A DNA stretch of 64,000 bases from Neobacillus sp. CF12 (GTDB lineage Bacteria; Bacillota; Bacilli; Bacillales; Cytobacillaceae). This document shows positions 32,418-42,642 of this stretch, one piece after another. Numbering within the stretch: the stretch's first letter is position 1; each line of letters begins with the position of its first letter. The notes under the pieces are model-generated. The model had not been told where the DNA came from. It saw nothing but the letters and a program-made list of their open reading frames with translations, and did not search any database. The stretch lies in the NCBI RefSeq assembly GCF_030348765.1, contig NZ_JAUCEU010000007.1, forward strand, positions 2,990,001 through 3,054,000. Direction: 5' to 3'. The position numbers and the translations under genes were made by a program.

Positions 32418-35021
32418 ATGGCAGTGGCAGAAAAAATGAGCAAGGACATACAAAATGTAGCTTCTATGGTTGATACCTTGGTGGAAAATGGTCTTAAAGC
32501 TTTAGAAGAATTCCGCAGCTTTGACCAAGAAATGATTGATTTGATTGTGAAGCAAATGGCCTTAGCTGGTCTGGATCAACATATGCAGCTTGCAAAACTT
32601 GCTGTTGAGGAAACCAAACGAGGCGTTTATGAAGATAAAATTATTAAAAATATGTTTGCGACTGAATATGTTTATCATAATATCAAGTATGATAAAACCG
32701 TGGGAATCATCAACGAAAACGAACACGAAGGAATTATTGAAATTGCTGAGCCGGTTGGTGTCATCGCGGGTGTTACCCCTGTTACCAATCCAACATCCAC
32801 AACGATGTTTAAAGCACTTATATCCATAAAAACGAGAAATCCAATTGTTTTTGCCTTCCATCCATCTGCTCAAAAATGCAGCAGCGAGGCGGCAAGAATC
32901 CTTAGGGACGCGGCTATACTGGCAGGTGCTCCTGAAAATTGCATACAATGGATTGAAACACCGTCTATTGAGGCTACACAAGCACTAATGAATCACTCAA
33001 AGATATCGATGATTCTTGCAACTGGCGGTGCAGGAATGGTTAAATCCGCTTATAGTTCAGGTAAACCAGCTCTTGGTGTTGGACCTGGAAATGTTCCATG
33101 CTATATGGAGAAATCAGCCAACATTCAGCAAGCAGTCAATGACTTAATTTTATCAAAGACCTTTGACAACGGAATGATATGTGCTTCTGAGCAGGCCGTT
33201 ATTATTGATCAAGAGATTTATTCCGTAGTCAAAAATGAGTTGATTGCGAATAACTGTTACTTTTTAAACCAAGAAGAAAAAGAAAAAGTCGAAAAATTAG
33301 TCATTAATGAAAAATCATGTGCGGTTAATCCTGCTATTGTTGGGATGGCTGCTAGCAAAATTGCCGCTTTAGCAGGGATAAGTGTTCCTGATAACACTAA
33401 AATTCTTATAGCTGAATTAGATGGCGTTGGACCAGGATATCCGCTATCAAGAGAAAAATTAAGCCCTGTTCTTGCCTGTTACAAGGTCAGCAGTCTTGAA
33501 GAAGGCTTAGATAGAGCAGAAGAAATGTTAGAATTTGGCGGTTTAGGACATTCAGCCGTCATCCATTCTCAGGATCAAAATGTAATTAGGCAGTATGGCT
33601 ACCGAATGAAAGCTGGAAGAATCATTGTCAATGCCCCATCTTCACAAGGTGCCATTGGAGATATTTACAATGCTTATATGCCTTCCCTTACACTTGGCTG
33701 TGGTTCTTATGGAGGAAATTCTGTTTCAACGAATGTTGGTGCAATTCACTTAATCAATATTAAAAAAGTAGCCCAAAGGAATGTTAATATGCAATGGTTT
33801 AAAGTGCCGTCCAAAATCTATTTCGAGAAAAATTCAACTCAGTATTTGGCTAAAATGCCGAAGATTTCAAAAGCATTCATTGTAACAGACCCTGGAATGG
33901 TGAAACTAGGCTATGTTGATAAGGTCCTTTATTATTTAAGGAAACGTCCTGATTACGTCCATTGTGAAATTTTTTCAGAGGTGGAACCAGATCCATCTAT
34001 TGAAACAGTAATGAAGGGTACGGAAATGATGGCTAAATTCCAGCCAGATGTTATCATTGCCCTTGGCGGCGGTTCGGCTATGGATGCTGCCAAAGGGATG
34101 TGGCTGTTTTATGAGAATCCAGAATCAGATTTCTTTGGCTTAAAACAGAAATTCCTTGATATCCGAAAACGAATTGTAAAATACCCTAAGTTAGGAGAAA
34201 AAGCACAATTTGTAGCGATTCCAACTACTTCCGGCACAGGTTCAGAAGTTACATCATTCTCGGTTATTACTGATAAAGAAGCAAATATGAAATATCCACT
34301 TGCCGATTATGAATTAACACCAGACGTAGCGATTATCGATCCACAGTTTGTGATGACAGTTCCGAAGCATATTACAGCTGATACTGGAATGGATGTTTTG
34401 ACCCACGCCATCGAAGCCTATGTATCTTGTATGGCAAACGACTATACAGATGGACTTGCGATGAAAGCAATCCAACTTGTATTTGAATATCTTCCTAGAG
34501 CCTATCGAAATGGCAGTGACGTATTGGCGCGTGAAAAAGTCCATAATGCTTCAACCATTGCTGGGATGGCCTTTGCGAATGCATTCCTTGGTATCAACCA
34601 TAGCCTTGCCCATAAACTTGGCGCAGAGTTCCATATCGCTCACGGACGTGCAAACACCATATTAATGCCACATGTTATTCGTTATAATGCGGCTAAACCA
34701 AATAAATTTACTGCATTTCCGAAATATGCCCACTTTGTAGCAGATAAGCGTTATGCAGAAATTGCAAGAACCTTAGGACTGCCTGCGAATACGACAGAAG
34801 AAGGAGTAGAAAGTCTTGTTCAGGCAATCATTCGTCTTGCAAAAGAGTTAGATATCCCGATGAGCATTGAAGCAAATAATATTGATGCTGACGCTTTTGA
34901 AAGCAAAGTTGACTATCTTGCCGACCGGGCATTTGAAGATCAATGTACCACCGCTAACCCTAAATTGCCTTTAGTAACCGAATTAGCTGAAATCTATCGT
35001 AAAGCATATAAGGGCGTTTAA
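32418..35021 (+). CDS. adhE: Bifunctional acetaldehyde-CoA/alcohol dehydrogenase
   Basis: 867 aa from ATG 32418 (GGAGGA 7 nt upstream; the frame is open from TTG 32403). The N-terminal half (to about 440) is a CoA-acylating aldehyde dehydrogenase with the nucleophile in NGMICASEQ. The C-terminal half is an iron alcohol dehydrogenase with GGGSAMDAAKGMW (nucleotide loop) and the metal histidines in GINHSLAHKLGAEFH and AHGRANT. It reduces acetyl-CoA to ethanol in two NADH-using steps and forms spirosomes in related organisms. Rex site upstream and strong terminator downstream make it a fermentative, redox-controlled unit. Confidence 0.97.
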   Translation: MAVAEKMSKDIQNVASMVDTLVENGLKALEEFRSFDQEMIDLIVKQMALAGLDQHMQLAKLAVEETKRGVYEDKIIKNMFATEYVYHNIKYDKTVGIINENEHEGIIEIAEPVGVIAGVTPVTNPTSTTMFKALISIKTRNPIVFAFHPSAQKCSSEAARILRDAAILAGAPENCIQWIETPSIEATQALMNHSKISMILATGGAGMVKSAYSSGKPALGVGPGNVPCYMEKSANIQQAVNDLILSKTFDNGMICASEQAVIIDQEIYSVVKNELIANNCYFLNQEEKEKVEKLVINEKSCAVNPAIVGMAASKIAALAGISVPDNTKILIAELDGVGPGYPLSREKLSPVLACYKVSSLEEGLDRAEEMLEFGGLGHSAVIHSQDQNVIRQYGYRMKAGRIIVNAPSSQGAIGDIYNAYMPSLTLGCGSYGGNSVSTNVGAIHLINIKKVAQRNVNMQWFKVPSKIYFEKNSTQYLAKMPKISKAFIVTDPGMVKLGYVDKVLYYLRKRPDYVHCEIFSEVEPDPSIETVMKGTEMMAKFQPDVIIALGGGSAMDAAKGMWLFYENPESDFFGLKQKFLDIRKRIVKYPKLGEKAQFVAIPTTSGTGSEVTSFSVITDKEANMKYPLADYELTPDVAIIDPQFVMTVPKHITADTGMDVLTHAIEAYVSCMANDYTDGLAMKAIQLVFEYLPRAYRNGSDVLAREKVHNASTIAGMAFANAFLGINHSLAHKLGAEFHIAHGRANTILMPHVIRYNAAKPNKFTAFPKYAHFVADKRYAEIARTLGLPANTTEEGVESLVQAIIRLAKELDIPMSIEANNIDADAFESKVDYLADRAFEDQCTTANPKLPLVTELAEIYRKAYKGV

Positions 35022-35044
35022 AAGTGTAATATAAAGCAAGCTGA

Positions 35045-35076
35045 AAAGGCCATCCAGAAACTCTGGATGGTCTTTT
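35045..35076 (+). terminator. Rho-independent terminator after adhE
   Basis: A 13-nt stem (35045-35057 with 35063-35075, one G-T pair), 5-nt loop, then TTTTC. Confidence 0.9.
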
Positions 35077-35110
35077 CTTGCTGTATCAGTGCTATTGCTA
35101 CCTCTCTCGC

Positions 35111-38100
35111 TTAATTACTCGTTATTTCTGTTAAACTTTCAACGGCTGCTTGTAAGGACGTTCTGGCCGCAACAACTTGCTCTAGTGTAACTTGTGGATT
35201 GTGTAATGCCATTTTTGCGGATTGTTGGGCTTTATGGAAGGCATTCCAACTTTCCTTGGTGTAGTCTTTGTGGTCTTTATCTTGATTCGCATCATACAAT
35301 TCCTGCAATTTTGTCTTATTGACTTCTACTTTATTTCTGCCTGTAACAACATCGATACCATCCAAGGTAAAAGTACCGCCTTTTATAACCACTTTAGCGG
35401 TGTGTTTACTATCTTTTAGTCCGCGAATACTATAAGAGGTTTGTCTGTCACCTTTAGCATAAATTCTAAAATTTTCTTCGATTAATTGATCATCAATATA
35501 CACGTCAATCAATGCGTCAGGAGTCGCTCCAAATAAATTAAAACCTGAACCTTCAAAATCGAAGATCATACTGCTGGTAGGTGCTTCAAATATTGGCGTA
35601 TGATAGATATTGACCCCACGATAATCCATAAAGGTATCTAGTCTTTCATTATCCTTAAGGGAAACTTTTAACGTATGCGGTTTTTCTTCAAGACCTCTTA
35701 CAGAATATCTTATGCCAGTACTAGTATTTACGGCGAAATTACCCATATCTACACCGTCTAGTTCGAAATTATAGAGTGATTTATCACCAGTCCCTGACAA
35801 GTAATCAATCCCACTACCCGTGAAGTTAATTAAAATATATGGATCATCATTAAAACTCGCCCATGCATTCGTACTGTTAGAGCCCCAAGCAGTATTTTTT
35901 CTAAATGCATAAACCGTATTTTCCTTATCCTCAATTAGTGATTCATCTGAAATTTTCACAATATCAGCAGGTCCTGATTTTTTAACAGCTAATACAGGAT
36001 CAGTTGTTTCGACTTCTACTTTAGTGAAGCTGATATACTTATCTTTTGCTACTACTTTCAGTGTATGTTCTTTGTCTTCCAGATCCTCTGCAGACCAGAC
36101 CATCTGGGTAATACTGCTATTATTCGTATAATTTGCTTCACCGACTAACACTCCATCTAAATAAACATCGCCTTTTCCATTTGACGGATTTGTTTCTCCA
36201 TATAACCTAACCTCGGTACCCTTAAATTTTATCTCAAGAGAAGCACCATTTGATGCCCAGGCATTTCCACCGTTAGATGACCAGCCACTAGAATAGAATA
36301 CTTTGTTCAAAGTCCCTGGTACTGTTGTTGTATCTCTGTGTCCTACAGTTACTCCATTCCAAACAGGAATATCTGTTTTGGCTGTCATTTGTGTACGATT
36401 AAAATGGGCATAACCAGCTTGTGTATAATCCCATTTACCCAAATAACCAATAGGATTGATCAAGTCATTATTATTCAAAGCTTCCTCTTCTGTTGCATAT
36501 TTCTTACCTTGTGCACTGTCTATTTTTTCGGATGTATAGGTATATCCTTTAATAGGCTCAATCACTAAGTTATCGATAAGAGTTTCATAATATCCAGAAC
36601 CTAATGCAACTCTTCCTGCCATTACGGAAAAATCTTTATCGGTGTAGGAATCGATTTCTGCGCCATCAAGATAAAGTGTAAATACATTTTCTTTTGCCTC
36701 AAATGCTAGATTGTGCCAAATTTTATTATCGAAACCTTCAATCGTACCACTTTTTTCAACCTTACCTAGTTTAAGAATTTCATATTTTCCATCTGAATAT
36801 ACTTTTGCATTATATGGTGCATGTGAATCTGCTCCGCCGGCTTTCACTTGTCTTACACCAATTAAAGCATAGTTACTTCTGCCTTCTGCCTCAGGTGTAT
36901 GCGTATCTAGTAAAAAGTCGTAAGACGCTTTATAGTTTACCCAGCGGTGGTCACCTATCGTGGCGTTAGGATTACTACTAGATGCAGAGCCATCTCTTCC
37001 GCCCCAAACTGCCCAATCCGCACCAATAATGTCAGGACTGATTTTCTGCTGCAGCATATTTCCATGAGCTTTTGCTTCCGGAATTTCTAAATTTGCACGT
37101 TCTGCACTTCCACTTGCCACAGGTTTTGTTGCCTCTTTTACTACTTCAAAAGCACCAGTCTGATCAGTCGTATATCGCGGTGTTCCTCCGCGGCGGTCTA
37201 CATAATCTCTACCCTTTTCGTCGACAGGATACTTATCGTATTCAAAATCATCCTTATATGGTAAAGGCATAATCGTATCTTTCGATAAATCAACTGGTTC
37301 TGACTCATATTCAAAGCCTTCGACTTCGGACTCCTTATCTAACGTTGATATAGTCACGATCGAATATGGCTTCACTTCCACATCATATTCACCATTTACT
37401 GGGGTAATTTTATTGGTATTTTTAAACCAGTTGGCATCTACCTTTTGCCCTTCATCTGCCCCTCGTGTTTCCCAGACATAAATCGGAGCATTCTCTTTGC
37501 CATTTAGATTTTGAGCTTTAATCTTGTATTTACGTGTCTCTTTTGTGTTATTTGCAAATACAGTTGAATAATCATTTGTCTCTGGATCTTTTAAGGTTAA
37601 GTAATTATGCGTACTTGTATCAACATCTACACCGCCATCAAAGAAGGCTCCATCACTGTATGTAGCATCTTTTACATACATCCAGCGTTCATTTTCAGGT
37701 GTTGTGTGATCATCATAGCCAACAAAGTTCATTACATGACGAACTCCCTGAAGACCGCCATCTACTTCATAGAAACCAGACCACGGGTCCATTGCACTGA
37801 TGAGGTGTTTCGGATTGTAAGCAGAACCTTCATAGAACGCGGCAACGGAAGGCTGGAAATCAAAAGAAACGGCATTTAACGGATTGCTGCCCGCTCCAGT
37901 CCAAGAATAAACGGAAATGATTCGGGAAGTTACATCAATAATCCCGGCTTTTCCTCCAAGCCCTTTATAATTTGGTTCCATATTTTCACGGTAGCGCGCA
38001 TTAATCATTGGAGCAATTCCTTCAGATACCCAGCTTTCTTTTGGTTTCTTACCTTCAGCAATCAATTTATTTTGTAATTGTGTTAGTTCATTTGAACCCG

Positions 38101-38914
38101 TCAGTCCATAATGAGAACTGATAACATCAATTTCATCAATCAAATCTGGATTTTGAAGGAGTGTACGACTAATAGTTGATGTATCTCGGTAGCCGTCTGC
38201 GGCAACAAGTTTAATATCTTTGTAGTCTTCTTCATAATTCGGCTCTGTTTTGATCTTTGCTGTAAAATACTTCAGCCATTCGAGTTCATTTTTACCATTA
38301 TTACTTTGAGCTCTTTCATTTTGAGAGATCCCAACATAATCCAATTTAAAACCATACTCTTTATAAACCGCATCAATTGTCTGTTTGTACCATTGATATC
38401 GATTTTCATATTGATTATTTGCAGCCCCGCTCCATGTAAAACGTGGTTCACCCCAACGCAAAATTTCAGTCGTTATATCGGGATTAATCGATTTAGCGTC
38501 AGCCGCAAACTGGAATCCAGCACCTCTAAGAATATTAGCTTGTTCGTCTGCATAACGCATTGTTGCGGGCTCTGTTCCTGATGATGAATTAACATCGCCG
38601 CCTAATTCAATCTTGACATGCGTTAATCCGGCGCCTGTATCCTTGTTAAATAGTTTATTCATAATTTGCCAGTATTCTTCTGGGTGCTCTTCTTTGTAAT
38701 CTAACATCAAACGAGATGTGTTATTAGCCGTTACTGTTCCAAAACCTTTAAAACGGTTAAATTGGTCTACATTGTTTCCATCAATGGTAATGGTCTTTGT
38801 GATGACTTCGGCTTTTGTTTCATTTGATCCTATTAAGCCAAAAGACCCAACTAGCATGGAAGCAACACATATATTTCCAACTATCTTTTTAAACTTTTTT
38901 CTCTTTCTTCCCAT
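35111..38914 (-). CDS. Secreted multidomain GH59 family galactosidase (galactocerebrosidase-like)
   Basis: 1267 aa. A signal peptide (about residues 1-36, with SMLVGSFGLIG core) precedes a GH59 catalytic domain: FNRFKGFGTVTANNTSRLML, the acid/base glutamate in YVGISQNER (about 200) and the nucleophile glutamate in SWVSEGIAP (about 297). From about 555 to 790 comes a concanavalin/LamG-like beta-sandwich (GRVALGSGYYETLIDNLVI), then three related beta-sandwich modules, each with a V-Y-L/I-D-G/D strand and H-T-L/A-K-V motif (about 850-1190), and a C-terminal helical FIVAR-like module. No cell-wall anchor is seen. It should remove beta-galactose from glycans or glycolipids. A cre-like site lies upstream. 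Confidence 0.82.
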   Translation of the reverse strand: MGRKRKKFKKIVGNICVASMLVGSFGLIGSNETKAEVITKTITIDGNNVDQFNRFKGFGTVTANNTSRLMLDYKEEHPEEYWQIMNKLFNKDTGAGLTHVKIELGGDVNSSSGTEPATMRYADEQANILRGAGFQFAADAKSINPDITTEILRWGEPRFTWSGAANNQYENRYQWYKQTIDAVYKEYGFKLDYVGISQNERAQSNNGKNELEWLKYFTAKIKTEPNYEEDYKDIKLVAADGYRDTSTISRTLLQNPDLIDEIDVISSHYGLTGSNELTQLQNKLIAEGKKPKESWVSEGIAPMINARYRENMEPNYKGLGGKAGIIDVTSRIISVYSWTGAGSNPLNAVSFDFQPSVAAFYEGSAYNPKHLISAMDPWSGFYEVDGGLQGVRHVMNFVGYDDHTTPENERWMYVKDATYSDGAFFDGGVDVDTSTHNYLTLKDPETNDYSTVFANNTKETRKYKIKAQNLNGKENAPIYVWETRGADEGQKVDANWFKNTNKITPVNGEYDVEVKPYSIVTISTLDKESEVEGFEYESEPVDLSKDTIMPLPYKDDFEYDKYPVDEKGRDYVDRRGGTPRYTTDQTGAFEVVKEATKPVASGSAERANLEIPEAKAHGNMLQQKISPDIIGADWAVWGGRDGSASSSNPNATIGDHRWVNYKASYDFLLDTHTPEAEGRSNYALIGVRQVKAGGADSHAPYNAKVYSDGKYEILKLGKVEKSGTIEGFDNKIWHNLAFEAKENVFTLYLDGAEIDSYTDKDFSVMAGRVALGSGYYETLIDNLVIEPIKGYTYTSEKIDSAQGKKYATEEEALNNNDLINPIGYLGKWDYTQAGYAHFNRTQMTAKTDIPVWNGVTVGHRDTTTVPGTLNKVFYSSGWSSNGGNAWASNGASLEIKFKGTEVRLYGETNPSNGKGDVYLDGVLVGEANYTNNSSITQMVWSAEDLEDKEHTLKVVAKDKYISFTKVEVETTDPVLAVKKSGPADIVKISDESLIEDKENTVYAFRKNTAWGSNSTNAWASFNDDPYILINFTGSGIDYLSGTGDKSLYNFELDGVDMGNFAVNTSTGIRYSVRGLEEKPHTLKVSLKDNERLDTFMDYRGVNIYHTPIFEAPTSSMIFDFEGSGFNLFGATPDALIDVYIDDQLIEENFRIYAKGDRQTSYSIRGLKDSKHTAKVVIKGGTFTLDGIDVVTGRNKVEVNKTKLQELYDANQDKDHKDYTKESWNAFHKAQQSAKMALHNPQVTLEQVVAARTSLQAAVESLTEITSN

Positions 38915-39101
38915 TTACTTTCATTCCTCCCCTTACTTTCCCTTGCAAGTGATTTACATTTTTTACTTATCTGTTGGCTATACATTGGAGATGAGTTGAA
39001 CAATCTGAGGTTTAACTTTGGAGATTTAATAGGCAAAATGGTAAAAATATAGTTTAAGTAGGTCCCCCTTTCATCAATTATCAGATTTTTTAGATAATAC
39101 A

Positions 39102-39115
39102 TGATAGCGTTCTCA
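39102..39115 (-). promoter_or_regulatory. cre-like site upstream of the GH59 gene
   Basis: TGATAGCGTTCTCA matches the CcpA operator TGWAANCGNTNWCA at all but one defined position. It is about 190 bp upstream of the GH59 start in the otherwise uninformative 38915-39203 gap. Carbon catabolite control is inferred. Confidence 0.45.
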
Positions 39116-39203
39116 TTATTTCATAATCTGTTTTGATTCTTATACAACTATATCGACTACCTATAATGATATTTTTACCTTTTTCGTTTGTTTACAATAA
39201 TAG

Positions 39204-39240
39204 TAAAAGCCGCCTCACAATCATGTGAGAGCGGCTTTTT
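39204..39240. terminator. Rho-independent terminator after htpG
   Basis: A long stem with one bulge (39204-39218 with 39225-39240), AAAAGCCGC on one side and GCGGCTTTT on the other. T or A tracts on both ends allow use in either direction. Confidence 0.85.
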
Positions 39241-39292
39241 CATGTCTATGGTATTCAAATTTATTATCCATAGGAAAATATACCCGGGATGA

Positions 39293-41173
39293 TTATACCA
39301 TTATCTTGCAGATATCATTTGTAAATTCTACTGGATCCTGGATTGGCAATCCTTCAATCAGCAATGCTTGATTGTATAGTAACTTCGTATACAGATCTAG
39401 CTTTTCTTTGTCATTTTCAAATGCTTCTTTTAAGGATTGGAATACTTCATGATTCTTATTAATTTCTAAGACCTTGTCAGCTTTAATATTTTGATTATCT
39501 GGCATTGCTGCAAGGATTTTTTCCATTTCTATTGAGATGTCACCCTCAGTTGCCAAGCAGACAGGATGTGACTTTAAGCGTTTTGAAACTCTGACATCCT
39601 TGACTTTATCAGCCAGGATACCTTTCATATAGTCAAAGATTTCTTTGCTTTCCTTATCTTCTGTTTCGGAATCTGTTTTGTTTTCTTCACCTTCGATGCC
39701 CAAATCACCACTGGAGATGGATTTAAATTCTTTCTCCTTGTATGTCATTAGCATTTTGATGGCAAATTCATCAATATCCTCAGTGAAGTATAGAATCTCA
39801 TACCCTTTTTCAGAAACAAACTCTGCTTGTGGCAGTTTATCGATTCTTTCGATTGATTCACCAGAAGCATAGTAAATATACTTTTGCTCTTCAGGCATTC
39901 TTGAAACGTACTCATCTAAACTAACGAGTTTCTTCTCTTTGGATGAGTAGAACATAATAAGGTCCTGCAATACTTCTTTATTGGCTCCGAATTCACTATA
40001 AACTCCGTATTTTAACTGGCGGCCAAATGATTTATAAAACTCTTCATATTTTTCTCGTTCGTTATTTAAGAGGCTTTGCAATTCACTCTTAATTTTTTTG
40101 TTAATATTTTTAGAGATAAGCTTTAATTGACGGTCATGCTGTAACATCTCACGAGAAATATTTAGCGATAAGTCCTCAGAGTCTACCATTCCTTTAACGA
40201 AGCTAAAATGGTCTGGAAGCAGGTCCGCACATTTTTCCATAATTAAAACGCCATTAGAATAAAGCTCCAAGCCTTTTTCAAATTCTTTTGAATAGAAATC
40301 AAATGGAGTTTTCTCCGGGATATACAAAATGGCATTATATCGAATGGTTCCATCTACACTGATATGGATATGTTTAATCGGCTTATCAAAACCATATCTT
40401 TTTTCTGCGTAGAAGTTCGTATAATCTTCGTCTGTTAGTTCGCTTTTATTTTTCTTCCAAATAGGAACCATACTATTAATAACTTGTTCCTCTACATAAT
40501 CCTCAAACTCATTATCGCTGCCTTCTTTTGGTCTTCTACTAGAAACATCCATTTTAATTGGGTAGCGGATAAAATCAGAGTACTTTTTAATAATAGACTT
40601 TAAACGATACTCTTCTAAAAATTCATCATAATTTTCATCTTCGGTATTTTCTTTGACCTTAAGAATAATTTCAGTTCCAACTGAATCTTTCTCAACAATC
40701 TCAATGGTATAGCCTTCAGCACCCGTGGATTCCCACTTGTAAGCTTCTTCGCTTCCTAATGCTTTACTAATAACCGTCACAACATCCGCCACCATGAAAG
40801 CAGCATAGAAACCTACACCAAATTGACCAATAATGTCATAGCCATCTTTTAGTTCTGTTTCCTTTTTAAAAGCTAAAGAGCCACTCTTGGCAATCGTTCC
40901 AAGATTTGTCTCAAGCTCTTCCTTTGTCATCCCAATCCCAGTATCAATAATTTTCAAGGTTCTATTTTCCTTGTCAGGGATTACTTTAATAAAGTAGCTG
41001 TCCTTGTCGAAGCTTAATGCGTCATCTGTTAATGCTTTGTAGTAGATTTTGTCAATCGCATCGCTTGCATTAGAGATTAACTCTCGTAAAAATACCTCAC
41101 GATGTGTATAAATAGAGTTAATCATCATTTCTAACAGTCTTTTAGACTCAGCTTTAAACTGCTTTTTTGCCAT
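39293..41173 (-). CDS. htpG: Molecular chaperone HtpG (Hsp90)
   Basis: 626 aa from ATG 41173, with GAAGGAGA 7 nt upstream; ten upstream in-frame codons overlap the operator and are dismissed. The GHKL ATPase motifs are intact: [13 protein letters not shown] (N box), [11 protein letters not shown] (G1) and [13 protein letters not shown] (G2). The middle and C-terminal dimerisation domains are full length. HtpG is the bacterial Hsp90 that remodels client proteins under stress. The perfect CIRCE upstream indicates HrcA control, which differs from B. subtilis, where htpG is outside the HrcA regulon. Confidence 0.97.
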   Translation of the reverse strand: MAKKQFKAESKRLLEMMINSIYTHREVFLRELISNASDAIDKIYYKALTDDALSFDKDSYFIKVIPDKENRTLKIIDTGIGMTKEELETNLGTIAKSGSLAFKKETELKDGYDIIGQFGVGFYAAFMVADVVTVISKALGSEEAYKWESTGAEGYTIEIVEKDSVGTEIILKVKENTEDENYDEFLEEYRLKSIIKKYSDFIRYPIKMDVSSRRPKEGSDNEFEDYVEEQVINSMVPIWKKNKSELTDEDYTNFYAEKRYGFDKPIKHIHISVDGTIRYNAILYIPEKTPFDFYSKEFEKGLELYSNGVLIMEKCADLLPDHFSFVKGMVDSEDLSLNISREMLQHDRQLKLISKNINKKIKSELQSLLNNEREKYEEFYKSFGRQLKYGVYSEFGANKEVLQDLIMFYSSKEKKLVSLDEYVSRMPEEQKYIYYASGESIERIDKLPQAEFVSEKGYEILYFTEDIDEFAIKMLMTYKEKEFKSISSGDLGIEGEENKTDSETEDKESKEIFDYMKGILADKVKDVRVSKRLKSHPVCLATEGDISIEMEKILAAMPDNQNIKADKVLEINKNHEVFQSLKEAFENDKEKLDLYTKLLYNQALLIEGLPIQDPVEFTNDICKIMV

Positions 41174-41196
41174 AAAAAATTCTCCTTCCATGCTTA

Positions 41197-41223
41197 TTAG
41201 CACTCCACCTATCAGAGTGCTAA
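41197..41223. promoter_or_regulatory. CIRCE operator (HrcA) upstream of htpG
   Basis: TTAGCACTC (41197-41205) and GAGTGCTAA (41215-41223) form the perfect 9-9-9 CIRCE inverted repeat, in the htpG 5' leader about 24 bp before the start codon. CIRCE binds HrcA and is released on heat shock. Confidence 0.93.
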
Positions 41224-41234
41224 TTCAATATAAT

Positions 41235-41263
41235 TTTAAACCATATTATATTATTCGTGTCAA
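41235..41263 (-). promoter_or_regulatory. SigA-type promoter of htpG
   Basis: TTGACA at 41263-41258 is followed 17 bp later by TTTAAA or 19 bp later by TAAAAT. The start point would fall just upstream of CIRCE, the classical arrangement for HrcA-repressed promoters. Confidence 0.6.
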
Positions 41264-41276
41264 CTTTTTTTCAAAA

Positions 41277-41441
41277 TTAAATAAAAGACCGAATGATCGC
41301 GAGTACACTTAATGCTAATCCGATTAACATGAGCAGTGAAAAAACAACTAATTCTTTCAATTCTTTTCTTTTAACTAATTGTGGAACTTCCCAAGCTATA
41401 AGTGTAACAAAAATGAGAATCATCAAAATGATTTTGAGCAT
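41277..41441 (-). CDS. Small two-helix membrane protein, candidate germinant receptor D-type subunit
   Basis: 54 aa. MLKIILMILIFVTLIAWEVP forms the first hydrophobic helix, a basic linker (VKRKELKE) follows, and a second helix runs LVVFSLLMLIGLALSVLAII. AAAGGA lies 7 nt before the ATG, and the gene starts 18 nt after the GerC-type stop. Small two-helix proteins encoded next to ger operons are known as D subunits that modulate germinant receptors in Bacillus. That assignment rests on size, topology and position. Confidence 0.68.
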   Translation of the reverse strand: MLKIILMILIFVTLIAWEVPQLVKRKELKELVVFSLLMLIGLALSVLAIIRSFI

Positions 41442-41458
41442 TTTCAATTCCTTTTTGG

Positions 41459-42622
41459 TTATTTAATTAGACCGATTCGTCTTACGAAAGCTTTTGAATT
41501 TATGGTAACCTTTACTTGTGCAAATTCCTGTTCCCAATTCTTTTTATAGTTAGTATTCCATTCTTTAGGATATTTCTTGTATACGGATTGTCCAAATCCT
41601 AATATGTCTGACTGGTACTCCTTTTGAGCAATATCCACTACTATTTGAATTTTGTCCCTTATTTCATTTTCAATATTTTTTTGTATTTCTTCGATTACTC
41701 TTGTTTCATATAACTTTAACTTCGAGTCATTCTCTATTACACTCAATTCTGAGATTACATTTACTGTCAGTTTTATTTCTCCATGTTTTAGTATGGGAAC
41801 GATATTCGTATCAGCTCGAACAATTTCCATACTAATATTTCCACTACCATCCTCTTCAGGTATTTTAATGGTAATAACTCCTGTTTTTATTTCATTACGA
41901 AGCCATAAAAGTCCCCTGGTTTCAACTTCATCCATCCAACCTATTAGCTTGTCTTTTTTAAACACAGCAATTCCATCTACAGCCTGGATTTTCCCTGATT
42001 TATTTTTCGCATTTACTTCTAATGATTCTAAAGTATACTGGGGAGCAAATGGCTCCATTCCATCAGTAAGAAGCATGTTCAGAAAATCCCTTACATAAAT
42101 TTTTAAACCTACATTCATCTTTGCAAGTTCTTTCATTTCTTCTGCCGAAACACTTTCAAATTTCGGCATATTGTTAATAATTTTAGAAGCTTTACCCTTT
42201 GTAAACATAATAAAACTGTTAATACGAGGTTCAGCATACCTTGTATGGAAATCAATGATATGATGAACACCCTTTTTTGCTAATTCCTCTCCGATCAATA
42301 GGACCCTGCTTTGGGAAAAAAATATGCGTCTCGACAGCTTCCCTTGTATATTACGGTATGCCTCAGATACCGTTTCACCAGTCTCTGAAATGACAATTGT
42401 GCTTTTTCCACCAGTTCCGCCTCCGCTCCCTCCCGTTGATCCTAACTTTGATGGAACGGCTACTTGAAGTGATAGACGGAGTTTTTCTCCTTCTGCGAGA
42501 TCTAATCCAATAGCCGTAACAATGGCAATGTCATTAATTTCAATACGGTTCCAACAACCTGTAAGTAAAATCATTGCCGTTACCCCTAATAAATGCATTC
42601 TAATCACTTTCATCGATACCAT
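41459..42622 (-). CDS. GerC-type spore germination lipoprotein
   Basis: 387 aa. A lipoprotein signal ends in LLTGC (Cys near residue 23), followed by WNRIEINDIAIVTAIGLDL, the standard GerC/YfkR/GerKC opening. Later, SQSRVLLIGEELAKKGV and PKFESVSAEEM are family segments. The lipid-anchored protein sits on the outer face of the inner spore membrane as the C subunit of a germinant receptor. Third gene of the B-A-C-(D) operon. Which germinant it serves is not evident. Confidence 0.92.
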   Translation of the reverse strand: MVSMKVIRMHLLGVTAMILLTGCWNRIEINDIAIVTAIGLDLAEGEKLRLSLQVAVPSKLGSTGGSGGGTGGKSTIVISETGETVSEAYRNIQGKLSRRIFFSQSRVLLIGEELAKKGVHHIIDFHTRYAEPRINSFIMFTKGKASKIINNMPKFESVSAEEMKELAKMNVGLKIYVRDFLNMLLTDGMEPFAPQYTLESLEVNAKNKSGKIQAVDGIAVFKKDKLIGWMDEVETRGLLWLRNEIKTGVITIKIPEEDGSGNISMEIVRADTNIVPILKHGEIKLTVNVISELSVIENDSKLKLYETRVIEEIQKNIENEIRDKIQIVVDIAQKEYQSDILGFGQSVYKKYPKEWNTNYKKNWEQEFAQVKVTINSKAFVRRIGLIK

Positions 42623-42642
42623 CCTGTCCTTTTAGAAACGAA

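Noticed and set aside
35222-38581. Several plus-strand ORFs opposite the GH59 gene
   Set aside because: They are short, have no ribosome sites and lie opposite recognisable domains.
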